From the NCBI GenBank assembly GCA_020025755.1, contig JAHHRO010000036.1, positions 1-19,583 of the forward strand: a stretch of 19,583 bases of DNA, written 5' to 3'. This DNA comes from Butyricicoccus sp. Its GTDB lineage: Bacteria > Bacillota > Clostridia > Oscillospirales > Butyricicoccaceae. Numbering within the stretch: position 1 is the first letter of the stretch; the number at the start of each line of letters is the position of its first letter. The position numbers were made by a program, and so were the translations under genes. The notes under the pieces were generated by a model that saw nothing but the letters and a program-made list of their open reading frames with translations, searched no databases and was not told the origin of the DNA. This document shows positions 7,159 through 14,744 of the stretch, in pieces.

Positions 7159-8049
7159 ATGAAGAAGCCAATTTTTACGGGTGCAGGCGTTGCCATCATC
7201 ACACCATTTCAGAACACAGGCGAAGTGGATTACGAGGTATTCAAGCAGATCATCGATCACCAGATCGCGCATGGCACCGATGCCATCATCATTGCAGGCA
7301 CGACCGGAGAGTCTGCGACCATGACCCTTGCCGAGCATGCCGAAGTGGTCGATTTTGGCTGCTCCTATGTTGCCGGCCGTGTACCGCTGATTGCCGGTGC
7401 CGGCTCGAATGACACCGCCGCTGCGATCGAGCTGACGCGCGAGGCACAGAAGTCGGGTGCAGATGCGGTGCTCTCCGTGACCCCATACTATAACAAAACC
7501 TCCCAAAGAGGTCTGGTTGCGCATTTCAATGCCATCGCAGACTGCTCAGACTGCCCGATCATTCTGTACAATGTACCGAGCCGCACGGGGATCTCCTTTA
7601 CCGCCGAGACCTATCACACCCTGTCCAAGCACCCGAACATCAACGGCACCAAGGAAGCAAGCGGCAACTTCTCCCTGCTGGCAGAAGCCATGCAGCTTTG
7701 CGGCGATGAACTGAACTTCTGGTCGGGAAATGACGACCAGATCCTGCCCCTCATGGCAATGGGCGGCAAGGGCGTGATCTCCGTCCTGTCCAATGTTGCA
7801 CCGGCAGAGACCCACCAGCTGACCCAGCTGTGTCTCGAGGGCAAGTTCGAGCAGGCGCGTAAGCTCCAGCTGGACTATCTGCCCCTGATGAACGCGCTGT
7901 TTTGCGAGGTAAACCCCATTCCGGTCAAGAAGGCAATGGAGCAGCTGGGCTGGAACGTGGGCGCACTGCGTCTCCCGCTCGTTGAGGTGACCGCAGAACA
8001 CGCGGCACACATCCAGTCTGAACTGACCCGTATGAACTGTCATATCTGA
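7159..8049 (+). CDS. dapA: 4-hydroxy-tetrahydrodipicolinate synthase
   Basis: DapA condenses pyruvate with aspartate semialdehyde, the first committed step to diaminopimelate and lysine. Its product is also the precursor of spore dipicolinic acid. The 296-residue TIM-barrel protein has AGTTGES (Thr48/Thr49), Tyr111 (TPYYNKTSQRG), Tyr137 and Arg142 (LYNVPSRTG) and Schiff-base Lys165 (NGTKEASGNF). All are at a constant offset of +4 from E. coli DapA, so the active site is complete. The start is the ATG at 7159, with GGAGGG 6-8 nt upstream. It is in the middle of the asd-dapA-dapB operon. Confidence 0.97.
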   Translation: MKKPIFTGAGVAIITPFQNTGEVDYEVFKQIIDHQIAHGTDAIIIAGTTGESATMTLAEHAEVVDFGCSYVAGRVPLIAGAGSNDTAAAIELTREAQKSGADAVLSVTPYYNKTSQRGLVAHFNAIADCSDCPIILYNVPSRTGISFTAETYHTLSKHPNINGTKEASGNFSLLAEAMQLCGDELNFWSGNDDQILPLMAMGGKGVISVLSNVAPAETHQLTQLCLEGKFEQARKLQLDYLPLMNALFCEVNPIPVKKAMEQLGWNVGALRLPLVEVTAEHAAHIQSELTRMNCHI

Positions 8050-8069
8050 GAGAAAGGAGCGACAAGACT

Positions 8070-8840
8070 ATGACAAGAATCCTGCTTTCCGGCTGCAACG
8101 GCCGTATGGGACGCGTTATTACGGAAATCTGCGCAGCAAAACCAGAGGTCGAGATCGTTGCCGGACTGGATGTCAATGCGGTACAGCTGTCCACCTATCC
8201 GGTCTATGCGCATGCGGCGGAATTTACGGGGGATTGTGACGTTGTGATCGACTTTTCCAACGCTGCCGTCACCGAGGAGCTGCTTACATACTGCACCGCG
8301 CGCAAATTGCCCGTTGTGATCTGTACGACCGGTCATTCTGCCGACCAGCTCGCCACGATCGACAAGGCAGCCGCTGAGATCCCCGTATTCCGTTCGGGCA
8401 ATATGTCCATCGGCATCAACCTGATGATGGATCTGCTCCGCAAATGTGCCTCGGTTCTGGGTGCAGATTATAATGTCGAGATCGTGGAAGCGCACCACAA
8501 TCAGAAGCTGGACGCGCCGAGCGGGACTGCGCTCATGCTGGCAGATGCAGTTTCCGAAGCCCTGCCCTATGAAACGGAATATACCTACGACCGTCATGAA
8601 CGCCGTGAAAAGCGTCCGGCGCACGAGATCGGTATGCACGCCATCCGCGGCGGTACGATCGTAGGTGAACACAGCGTGCTGTTCTGCGGCCGCGATGAGG
8701 TCATCGAGATCAAGCACTCTGCCCATTCGCGCGAGGTATTCGCAACGGGTGCTGTCAATGCAGCGGTGTTCCTCGCCGCACAGACTGCGCCACGCCTTTA
8801 TAATATGAGCGACGTGATCGCCGCACAGACTGCCGAATAA
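8070..8840 (+). CDS. dapB: 4-hydroxy-tetrahydrodipicolinate reductase
   Basis: DapB reduces the DapA product to tetrahydrodipicolinate with NAD(P)H. The 256-residue protein has the dinucleotide-binding GCNGRMGR (8-15), a CTTGHS segment at 85-90, the signature EAHHNQKLDAPSGTAL (140-155) with His142 and Lys146 matching the catalytic pair, and a C-terminal RGGTIVGEHSVLFCG block. AAAGGAG sits about 10 nt before the ATG. It is the last gene of the riboswitch operon, 20 bp after dapA, and is followed at once by a strong bidirectional terminator. The later lysine genes (dapD/dapH, dapF, lysA, or dapL) are not in the window. Confidence 0.97.
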   Translation: MTRILLSGCNGRMGRVITEICAAKPEVEIVAGLDVNAVQLSTYPVYAHAAEFTGDCDVVIDFSNAAVTEELLTYCTARKLPVVICTTGHSADQLATIDKAAAEIPVFRSGNMSIGINLMMDLLRKCASVLGADYNVEIVEAHHNQKLDAPSGTALMLADAVSEALPYETEYTYDRHERREKRPAHEIGMHAIRGGTIVGEHSVLFCGRDEVIEIKHSAHSREVFATGAVNAAVFLAAQTAPRLYNMSDVIAAQTAE

Positions 8841-8842
8841 AC

Positions 8843-8884
8843 GCAAAACGTCCCCCGATGTATATGCATCGAGGGACGTTTTTT
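8843..8884. terminator. Bidirectional terminator between dapB and the convergent small gene
   Basis: AAAACGTCCC..GATG (8845-8860) pairs with CATC..GGGACGTTTT (8867-8882) around a TATATG loop. A-rich and T-rich flanks make it functional on both strands, ending the dap operon and the minus-strand radical SAM unit. Confidence 0.92.
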
Positions 8885-8899
8885 GCATTGTCTGCCGGA

Positions 8900-9109
8900 T
8901 CAGACGGGCACAAGCCCGATGATGCCGACTGAAATTGCGTACAGGAACAGGATACCAAGCAGCAGTGCTGTGATACATACGCCTGCAAGGATCGTGACAC
9001 CAAGCTTGACCCCTCTGCTGAAATCGCTTTTATGCACCCCGTAAAGGAGTATGCACAGTGCAGCGATCCCAAGCAGCGCACACGCATCGTATGCCATCAA
9101 CCCGTTCAT
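8900..9109 (-). CDS. Small two-helix membrane protein, unknown function
   Basis: This 69-residue protein begins MNGLMAYDACALLGIAALCI and has two hydrophobic segments, about residues 8-25 and 35-62. They are joined by a short basic/polar loop (HKSDFSRGVK). I do not recognise a family. I chose the ATG at 9109 because AAGGAG lies 12 nt upstream, inside the last codons of the radical SAM gene. Longer in-frame versions would overlap that gene heavily, and a start four codons later (MAYDAC) cannot be excluded. Only 7 nt separate it from the radical SAM stop, so the two are probably co-transcribed and perhaps translationally coupled. It ends 16 nt before the shared terminator. Confidence 0.65.
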   Translation of the reverse strand: MNGLMAYDACALLGIAALCILLYGVHKSDFSRGVKLGVTILAGVCITALLLGILFLYAISVGIIGLVPV

Positions 9110-9116
9110 ATCCGGA

Positions 9117-10010
9117 TCAAACTCCTTCCCCGTTGAATTCTGGAATAAAGCTCTCGCTGATGGACTCGCCATCTTGCAGGAAACCGGACAACCCAAGAGA
9201 GCGGAACTGCTCGGCGGCTTCCTCGTATTCCGCCTCGGTCAGCTTGCGGTTGATCTCAGGGTGATTTTCCATACCGAACGGCGTATACTGTCGCATCAGG
9301 CTGACCAGCACACGGTCGCCCCAGTGCTCGGCGATATAGCGCAGGATCTGTGCGGTATCCGAGCCAAGGCTTGGGAGCATCAAATGGCGAATGATCGTAC
9401 CACGCGTCAGCATGTGATCCTTGTCAAAGCAGGGCTTTCCGGTCTGGCGCACCATTTCTGCAATGGCTTCCTTTGCGATATCGGGATAATCCGCCGTGCG
9501 TGAATACATCTGTGCATAGTAGGTGCTGTAATATTTAAAATCTGGCAGATAGATGTCGACCAGCCCCTCAAGCATACGCAGGGTATCGACGACCTCATAG
9601 CCGCCGTTGTTGTATACCACAGGGATGGTCAGCCCCTGATCCTTCGCCCTTTGCAGGGCATCGCATACAGTGGGCACATAATGCGTTGCCGTCACCAGAT
9701 TGATATTATGCGCACCCTTCCCCTGCAATTCCAGAAAGATCTCGGACAGCCTTCCGGCATCGACACGCCGTCCCGCATCGGTATGGCGGCTGATGGTGCG
9801 GTTCTGGCAGAAGACACAGCCAAGAGTACAGTGTGCAAAGAACACCGTGCCCGATCCATTTTGACCGGATAACGGTGGTTCTTCCCACGCATGCAAGGCA
9901 GCCCTTGCAACAAATACTTCATTTGAAGCTCCGCAGAAGCCTCTTTGTCCGTGGGTTCGATCCACGCCGCAGGCACGCGGACACAGCATACAATGTTCAA
10001 ACGCTCCCAT
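9117..10010 (-). CDS. Radical SAM protein, PFL-activase-like (COG1313/PflX-type)
   Basis: This 297-residue protein has the radical SAM motif CTLGCVFC, with cluster ligands Cys61, Cys65 and Cys68, following GSGTVFFAH. It is preceded by a second cysteine group (Cys7, Cys10, Cys14, Cys26; CMLCPRACGVDR...GFCG). The segment AALHAWEEPPLSG is typical of the COG1313 group of pyruvate-formate-lyase-activating-enzyme homologues. These proteins carry a 4Fe-4S cluster that cleaves SAM to a deoxyadenosyl radical; the substrate of this group is not established to my knowledge. No pyruvate formate-lyase or other glycyl-radical enzyme is nearby. The start is the ATG at 10010, with AAGGGAG 10 nt upstream, under a good promoter at 10045-10073. 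It is followed by the small membrane protein gene. Confidence 0.87.
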   Translation of the reverse strand: MGAFEHCMLCPRACGVDRTHGQRGFCGASNEVFVARAALHAWEEPPLSGQNGSGTVFFAHCTLGCVFCQNRTISRHTDAGRRVDAGRLSEIFLELQGKGAHNINLVTATHYVPTVCDALQRAKDQGLTIPVVYNNGGYEVVDTLRMLEGLVDIYLPDFKYYSTYYAQMYSRTADYPDIAKEAIAEMVRQTGKPCFDKDHMLTRGTIIRHLMLPSLGSDTAQILRYIAEHWGDRVLVSLMRQYTPFGMENHPEINRKLTEAEYEEAAEQFRSLGLSGFLQDGESISESFIPEFNGEGV

Positions 10011-10044
10011 ACGCTTATTTCTCCCTTTGTCGATTTTCATCCTT

Positions 10045-10073
10045 ATTATACGACATTTCGTACACCGATACAA
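10045..10073 (-). promoter_or_regulatory. Sigma-A promoter of the radical SAM gene
   Basis: On the minus strand, TTGTAT (10073-10068), a 17-bp spacer and a perfect TATAAT (10050-10045), about 35 nt before the ATG. Overlapping the -10 and the spacer is a perfect inverted repeat, TACGA-CATT-TCGTA (10049-10062), flanked by CCTTAT (10041-10046) and ATAAGG (10075-10080). These could be operator arms. Confidence 0.8.
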
Positions 10074-10082
10074 GATAAGGCT

Positions 10083-10111
10083 TTGACGAAGTTTCAAAAG
10101 CGTAGTAAAAT
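10083..10111 (+). promoter_or_regulatory. Sigma-A promoter of the Xer-type recombinase gene
   Basis: TTGACG (10083-10088), a 17-bp spacer and TAAAAT (10106-10111). The predicted transcript would start only about 15-17 nt before the ATG at 10135, leaving barely room for the GGAGGG SD. It is back to back with the radical SAM promoter; the two -35 boxes are 9 bp apart. Confidence 0.72.
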
Positions 10112-10134
10112 AGGTGATATTGGAGGGAATTGCC

Positions 10135-11163
10135 ATGCGATATATCATTTCAGAATATGCCCACGATGCACCGCCGCTCCTGCGTGATTTTCTGGTGTAT
10201 ATGACCACCATTCGAGGGAAATCACCCAAGACGGCATTTGAGTACTTTTTGGATCTGCGTCTGTTCCTGCGCTTTATCAAGATAAATCGCGGACTTGCTG
10301 ACCGCAATATACCCATTGACGAGATCCCCATTGCCGATGTAGATGCCACACTTTTGGCGACCATTCATCTATCCGACATCTATGATTTCCTGACCTATAT
10401 CGGGGAACAGCGTCCCACGCAGGCAAACAGCCCTTCTACGGAATACGGCTTGTCAGCGGTGTCCCGTGCGCGCAAGGTATCCTCCCTGCGCTCCTTCTTC
10501 CGCTATCTGACGGATAAGGTGCATGTACTTGAGCACAATCCGGCAGGTGGTCTGGAAGTTCCATCCAAGCCGCGCAACCTGCCCCGTTATCTGACGGCGG
10601 ATGACTCCATGCACCTCTTGGACAGCATCGAGGGCAAATATGCCGATCGGGATTATTGTATCCTGACCCTGTTTTTGAATTGCGGTCTGCGTGTTTCCGA
10701 GCTCGTGGGTCTGAACCTGACCGATGTGCGCGAGGATACCCTGCGCGTACGCGGCAAAGGCAACAAAGAGCGTATGCTGTACTTAAACGAAGCGTGCATG
10801 GATGCCATTGAGCAATATCTGCCCGAGCGCGTGCCGCCGCATGAGGCTGACCGCAATGCACTCTTTACCAGCCGCAACCGCAACCGCATCAGTACGCAGA
10901 CGGTCAAATGGCTCGTGAAAAAATATATCACCGCCGCCGGACTTGACCCGACGAAATATTCCGCGCACAAGCTGCGCCACACTGCCGCGACACTGATGTA
11001 TCAAAACGGCGTAGATATCCGCACCCTGCAAACCGTGCTTGGTCATTCGCAGGTAGATACGACCATGATCTACACCCATATCGCAGACCAGAATGTCCGC
11101 GATGCCGCGGAGCTGAGTCCGCTGGCACATAAGACACGAAAAAAGCACACACCGACAAAATAA
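10135..11163 (+). CDS. Tyrosine site-specific recombinase, XerC/XerD-like
   Basis: This 342-residue integrase-family recombinase has a SAM-like N-terminal DNA-binding domain (about 12-130) and a C-terminal catalytic domain. All catalytic residues are visible: Arg186 (CGLRVSEL), Lys208 (RGKGNKE), His278 and Arg281 (HKLRHTAATLMY), His304 (LGHSQVDTT) and nucleophile Tyr313 (MIYTHI). Xer proteins resolve chromosome dimers at dif; related enzymes mobilise elements. It is about 40 residues longer than typical XerC/D because of an extended N-terminal domain and a basic tail (KTRKKHTPTK). No dif-like site or element border was recognised next to it, so a chromosomal Xer role is favoured but not shown. 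The start is the ATG at 10135, with GGAGGG 7-8 nt upstream. It is followed 20 bp later by a DUF6054-like gene. Confidence 0.88.
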   Translation: MRYIISEYAHDAPPLLRDFLVYMTTIRGKSPKTAFEYFLDLRLFLRFIKINRGLADRNIPIDEIPIADVDATLLATIHLSDIYDFLTYIGEQRPTQANSPSTEYGLSAVSRARKVSSLRSFFRYLTDKVHVLEHNPAGGLEVPSKPRNLPRYLTADDSMHLLDSIEGKYADRDYCILTLFLNCGLRVSELVGLNLTDVREDTLRVRGKGNKERMLYLNEACMDAIEQYLPERVPPHEADRNALFTSRNRNRISTQTVKWLVKKYITAAGLDPTKYSAHKLRHTAATLMYQNGVDIRTLQTVLGHSQVDTTMIYTHIADQNVRDAAELSPLAHKTRKKHTPTK

Positions 11164-11183
11164 TGACCTAAGGAGAATATTTT

Positions 11184-11522
11184 ATGGCACAACTGGAAGA
11201 TGTCCTGCATGGAAATATTTATGAATGGATGACAAAGATCCAGCATGAACTGCTCAGAACCAGCACATCGGCTTCTCTGGAAGGCTCGAGCGACTTTGTC
11301 TCCGGTGATATCAAATGCTGTGTCCGCGTTTTCGAGCGATACAGCTTCATCGGAAGCAACCGTCTGAGTCTCAGCATTACCATGCTTCAAATCGGGAATG
11401 AACCCATCCATATTTCTGCCATCAGCGCAGGTGGAAGCTGCGGCGTCGTACTCAAACTAAATACATGGGGCGAAACATCCTTTTTGGAGGATCTGAAAAA
11501 GATCCTATACAGTCCTGCATGA
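11184..11522 (+). CDS. DUF6054-like small protein
   Basis: This 112-residue protein has no signal peptide or membrane segment. The pattern SASLEGSSDF, DIKCCVRVFERYS, NRLSLSITML, HISAISAGGS and a C-terminal TWGETSFLEDLKKIL matches my recollection of the DUF6054 family of Clostridia, whose function is unknown. Alternating hydrophobic strands suggest a compact beta-rich fold. AAGGAG lies 8-9 nt before the ATG. It sits between the recombinase and the metallophosphoesterase, with spacings of 20 bp each, so the three probably share a transcript. The family name is from memory, not from a search. Confidence 0.75.
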   Translation: MAQLEDVLHGNIYEWMTKIQHELLRTSTSASLEGSSDFVSGDIKCCVRVFERYSFIGSNRLSLSITMLQIGNEPIHISAISAGGSCGVVLKLNTWGETSFLEDLKKILYSPA

Positions 11523-11542
11523 TGGGCAGGAGGTTTTATCTG

Positions 11543-12409
11543 ATGATCCTCGGCGGCATCCTGCTCTGCATTCTGACGCTGTGGCTGATCTGGGGAAATC
11601 GGTCGATCGAGACGAGCCATGTGCGCATCTGCTCCCCCAAGCTGCCCCCTGCCTTTGACGGTTTTCGGATCGTCCACGTCTCCGACCTGCACAACGCCGT
11701 GTTTGGTCAGGATAATCTCGCGCTGCTTGCACGCATCGAACGCGCCCAGCCCGATCTCATCGCCATCACGGGAGACCTCATAAACTCCTATCGCCCTGAC
11801 TTGGAGACTGCACTTTCATTCGCGAGAGAAGCTGCCAAAATTGCCCCCTGTTATTTTGTGACGGGCAACCATGAGGCGCGGATCGCTGACTATCCCAAAC
11901 TCAAACAGGGCTTACTTGCCGCCGGTGTGACGGTACTGGAAAATCAGTCTGTGCCTTTCACGCGTCAGGGGGAAGTCATACAGATCACGGGTATCACCGA
12001 CCCTGCCTTTATCAAGGTGCATACGCCAGAGATTCGTTCCCGCGCCATCGTATCCGATGCCCTCACTGCCCTGCCTGCGCAGGCAGACACGCCTTATACG
12101 CTCCTGCTTGCGCATCGCCCTGATCTTTTGGAGACCTACGCCGCATTCGGGGTCGATCTCGTTCTATCTGGTCATGCACACGGCGGACAGTTCCGCCTGC
12201 CCTTTGTTGGTGCGGTCTTCGCGCCCAATCAGGGGTTTTTCCCAAGGTATGCCTGCGGCGTACATCGGATCGAAAGTACCCAAATGGTCGTGAGCCGCGG
12301 ACTGGGAAACAGCAGCTTTCCTGTGCGTGTCTGCAACCGCCCTGAACTTATTGTCCTGACGCTTTGTCGGGCAGAGGAAACGGAAAATCCGCAGTCTGTG
12401 CCAGCATAA
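11543..12409 (+). CDS. Membrane-anchored metallophosphoesterase (YkuE/YaeI-like)
   Basis: This 288-residue protein has an N-terminal transmembrane anchor (MILGGILLCILTLWLIW) followed by a calcineurin-like phosphoesterase domain, probably outside the membrane. Metal-site motifs in order are VHVSDLHN (Asp48, His50), ITGDLI (Asp78), VTGNHEA (Asn109, His110), LLAHRPDL and SGHAHGGQFRLP. This is the COG1408 type; relatives act on phospholipid or lipid-linked pyrophosphate substrates, and the actual substrate here is unknown. I chose the ATG at 11543 because AGGAGG lies 9 nt upstream. The ATGs at 11519 and 11522 overlap the preceding stop but have no SD. No convincing terminator follows. Confidence 0.88.
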   Translation: MILGGILLCILTLWLIWGNRSIETSHVRICSPKLPPAFDGFRIVHVSDLHNAVFGQDNLALLARIERAQPDLIAITGDLINSYRPDLETALSFAREAAKIAPCYFVTGNHEARIADYPKLKQGLLAAGVTVLENQSVPFTRQGEVIQITGITDPAFIKVHTPEIRSRAIVSDALTALPAQADTPYTLLLAHRPDLLETYAAFGVDLVLSGHAHGGQFRLPFVGAVFAPNQGFFPRYACGVHRIESTQMVVSRGLGNSSFPVRVCNRPELIVLTLCRAEETENPQSVPA

Positions 12410-12466
12410 ACTTTTATCCGGCGTTGGTGTGACACGTTCCGCCTTGATTTGAAACGCTCCCACACG

Positions 12467-12495
12467 TTGACAAAATCCATTCCATATGATACGAT
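12467..12495 (+). promoter_or_regulatory. Sigma-A promoter of the unknown 300-residue protein gene
   Basis: TTGACA (12467-12472), a 17-bp spacer and TACGAT (12490-12495). It leaves a leader of about 85 nt before the ATG at 12587. The leader has TTTTTGCA and TGCAACAAAAA segments that could pair. CACGTT occurs twice just upstream (about 12434 and 12463). Confidence 0.78.
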
Positions 12496-12586
12496 AAAGC
12501 TATAGATTTGAGTGATTTTTGCAACCCGTTATTTCTCACCCAAACCTACAGTTACTGCAACAAAAAATGAATGGAGGGAATCAAAG

Positions 12587-13489
12587 ATGATGGTGCAGCT
12601 TACAGCCAGACCGCCCGTATTCGGACAACATCGTCCGCAGACCGGTCTGCAAAAACTCGCTGGCAATGCGCCAAATCAGACACTGCAAAAAATCGTACAG
12701 CAGATCAATGCCAATTTTGCAGACAAAGAAAACCGTGACATCGCAGAACTGAGCCAAAAGGCAAAGGATCTTGTCAGCGCGAGCAAAGCAAAGAAGGCAG
12801 ACGACACCAAAAAGCCGGAAGCACCGACCGGATATCAGAAGTATCCGGCTGGTATGTTCACGGCGCAGGAGTGGGCAGAGAATGCCCTTTCCGCACAGCG
12901 CGACGGGATCCAAACCGCCTCAGACGCCATCGACTATGCAAAGTCCAAGCTGAAATTCACCATGGGCAAAATGGATGAATTGGAAAACTACTTAAATGGC
13001 ACAGGCACGCACAGTGACCCCAATATGACGCGCGAACTTGCCGAGACCTATCTGCACAACTACAGGCAGAGTCTCCAGCAGGATTTTAAGGACTTCCTGC
13101 AAAGCCATGCAAACGCAGGCATGAATACCATGTTCTCCAAGGAATACGATGACCTTTCGGGCGGTCTCGCCTCTCAGGTGATCGAAAACCAGCTGGATTC
13201 CATCAACGCGGATTCTCTGGGGCTTTCCAACCTGTCCGGCGACCCCAAGGAAATGCTGGAAGCACTGGAAAACGCATCCAAGATCCTTGCAGGCATGAAC
13301 CAAAAAGTTGAAGCAGCCTACGGCGAACTGACTGGCGGAAAGACCTTTATCGATCCGCCGCGCAGCAGCTCGATCTTCGGCGCAGACTCCAGCCTGCACT
13401 TCGCAGCGTCCCAGATGGAACGACCGCAGCAGCTTATGCACACCGCAAACATGAAGCTGACCGGCAAGTTTCTGGATCTGCACGCATAA
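12587..13489 (+). CDS. Unknown helical cytoplasmic protein, single-gene unit
   Basis: I do not recognise this 300-residue protein. It has no signal peptide, membrane segment or cysteine. Residues 1-35 are Pro/Gln-rich (ARPPVFGQHRPQTGLQ). Residues 35-65 look helical, and about 66-85 is a Lys/Ala-rich linker (ASKAKKADDTKKPEAPTG). From about 95 to 245 long amphipathic helices dominate (TAQEWAENALSAQRDGIQT, ELAETYLHNYRQSLQQDFKD, EALENASKILAGMNQKVEAA), and the C-terminus is less ordered. The many Gln, Asn and Ala residues and the helical content suggest a structural or secreted-without-signal protein, but that is a guess. The ATG at 12587 has GGAGG about 9 nt upstream. A strong promoter and a strong terminator isolate it as its own unit. 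Confidence 0.8.
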   Translation: MMVQLTARPPVFGQHRPQTGLQKLAGNAPNQTLQKIVQQINANFADKENRDIAELSQKAKDLVSASKAKKADDTKKPEAPTGYQKYPAGMFTAQEWAENALSAQRDGIQTASDAIDYAKSKLKFTMGKMDELENYLNGTGTHSDPNMTRELAETYLHNYRQSLQQDFKDFLQSHANAGMNTMFSKEYDDLSGGLASQVIENQLDSINADSLGLSNLSGDPKEMLEALENASKILAGMNQKVEAAYGELTGGKTFIDPPRSSSIFGADSSLHFAASQMERPQQLMHTANMKLTGKFLDLHA

Positions 13490-13505
13490 ACAATTCCATT
13501 GCACC

Positions 13506-13543
13506 AAAAAGGCTGTCCCCGAAAATTTCGGGACAGCCTTTTT
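13506..13543. terminator. Bidirectional terminator between the unknown gene and the permease gene
   Basis: AAAAAGGCTGTCC pairs with GGACAGCCTTTTT around CCGAAAATTTCG, which itself can extend the stem. A and T runs on both sides serve the two convergent genes. Confidence 0.93.
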
Positions 13544-13562
13544 ACTTGCGCATATATTTTTC

Positions 13563-14744
13563 CTACCGTTTCATCGCCTTGACCGGATCAAGATGTGCCG
13601 CATGGAGTGCCGGAGCGAACCCCGAGAGCACACCGCACCCAATGGCAAGCAGCGCACAGCCTGCAATGAGCCGCACAGGGATCGCGAGCGGGTAGCCGGT
13701 CAGATATGCCGCAGTCATGCAAAGCCCCTGCGCCGCCGCCAGCCCTGCCCCTGCGCCCAAGGCGCAAATGATCGCCGCTTGCAAAACGAATAGAAAGAAG
13801 ATATCGCGCTGGCGGCTGCCGATGGCGCGATAAATGCCGATTTCCTCGCGCATCTCATGCGCTGCGGAGAGCATCCCACCAGCGACCGCACCCAAGGCGG
13901 TGAACATGGAAATGCTTGCCACCAGCAGGAACACCCACACCGCCTTCTGTGCCAAGCCGTCCACGATCTCCAGATATCCGGTCAGGTTCTGCACGCCGAT
14001 CGTACTGTTCATTCCCATTGCACCGCGCACAATGGTATTGATCCGCTGTTTGAGTGCCTGCGCATCGCCTGTGCATGCCAGCAATACCTGATCCGCAGTC
14101 TGTGCGCCATCGGTCAGCATGGCATAGGGCAGATAAATGATCGTGGGCATGATGCCCCCTGCAATGCCGCTGAGTAAGGCGGTCTGGTCTGCAATTACGC
14201 CGATGATCTCAAAGATCTGCTCCTCCCCACCGACCTGCAAATAGAAGCTGCGTCCAGCCACCTCTGTCCTGCCAAAGAGCGTCTGCGCAAGCGACTGGCT
14301 GATGACCGCGCGGCGCACCGGCTGGGACGCTTCCCCTGCGGTAAACAACCGTCCATTCAGCACCTTGATATCCAGTACATCCTGCATATCCGCAGTTACC
14401 CCGAACAGCATGGCGTTTCCATGATGGAATCCATTTTGATAGCGTCCGTTCTGGTATTTAACAGGCATAGCCGCCGTGACCTCAGGGCAGATCCGGCAGA
14501 CCGCCTCGGCAAAGGCAGGTGTCAAGGCTTCTCCCCCCTGCGCTTCCTCCAGATAGCAGGTCATGCCGCGTAACCCAATGGCACGGATCGCCGTGTGCAT
14601 TTCTGTCTGCGCCACGCCCCCGACCGCCCCGATGACCGCCATTGCACATACACCGATGGCAACGGTACAGCCGCAGAGCAGGCTGCGCACGCCGCCGCGC
14701 CTGACCTGCCCCCAAGATAGCGCGAGCAGATCAATCAGCCGCAT
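13563..14744 (-). CDS. MacB/FtsX-type ABC transporter permease
   Basis: This 393-residue permease has an N-terminal transmembrane helix (about 19-45), a large extracytoplasmic MacB-like domain (about 46-260) and three C-terminal helices of the FtsX fold. The coupling segment is AAHEMREEIGIYRAIGSRQRD between the first two of these helices, and it ends in ALHAAHLDPVKAMKR. MacB-type systems use ATP hydrolysis in the cytoplasm to drive periplasmic conformational change, exporting peptides or drugs or transducing signals. The ATG at 14744 overlaps the end of the adaptor gene by 14 nt, with AGGTGA about 8 nt upstream; a TTG one codon earlier is less likely. No ATPase domain is fused to it or encoded beside it. 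Substrate unknown. Confidence 0.85.
   Translation of the reverse strand: MRLIDLLALSWGQVRRGGVRSLLCGCTVAIGVCAMAVIGAVGGVAQTEMHTAIRAIGLRGMTCYLEEAQGGEALTPAFAEAVCRICPEVTAAMPVKYQNGRYQNGFHHGNAMLFGVTADMQDVLDIKVLNGRLFTAGEASQPVRRAVISQSLAQTLFGRTEVAGRSFYLQVGGEEQIFEIIGVIADQTALLSGIAGGIMPTIIYLPYAMLTDGAQTADQVLLACTGDAQALKQRINTIVRGAMGMNSTIGVQNLTGYLEIVDGLAQKAVWVFLLVASISMFTALGAVAGGMLSAAHEMREEIGIYRAIGSRQRDIFFLFVLQAAIICALGAGAGLAAAQGLCMTAAYLTGYPLAIPVRLIAGCALLAIGCGVLSGFAPALHAAHLDPVKAMKR

Noticed and set aside
10041..10134. dif site next to the Xer-like gene
   Set aside because: No pair of 11-base Xer arms around a 6-base centre resembling known Firmicutes dif sites could be read. The inverted repeats fit an operator better.
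12410..12466. Terminator after the metallophosphoesterase gene
   Set aside because: A weak GGCG/CGCC and GTGT/ACAC stem exists, but no T run follows it.
12587..13489. Flagellin-like protein
   Set aside because: SINADSLGLSNLSG and the helical C-terminus faintly recall flagellin, but the conserved flagellin N-terminal and C-terminal D0 motifs are missing.
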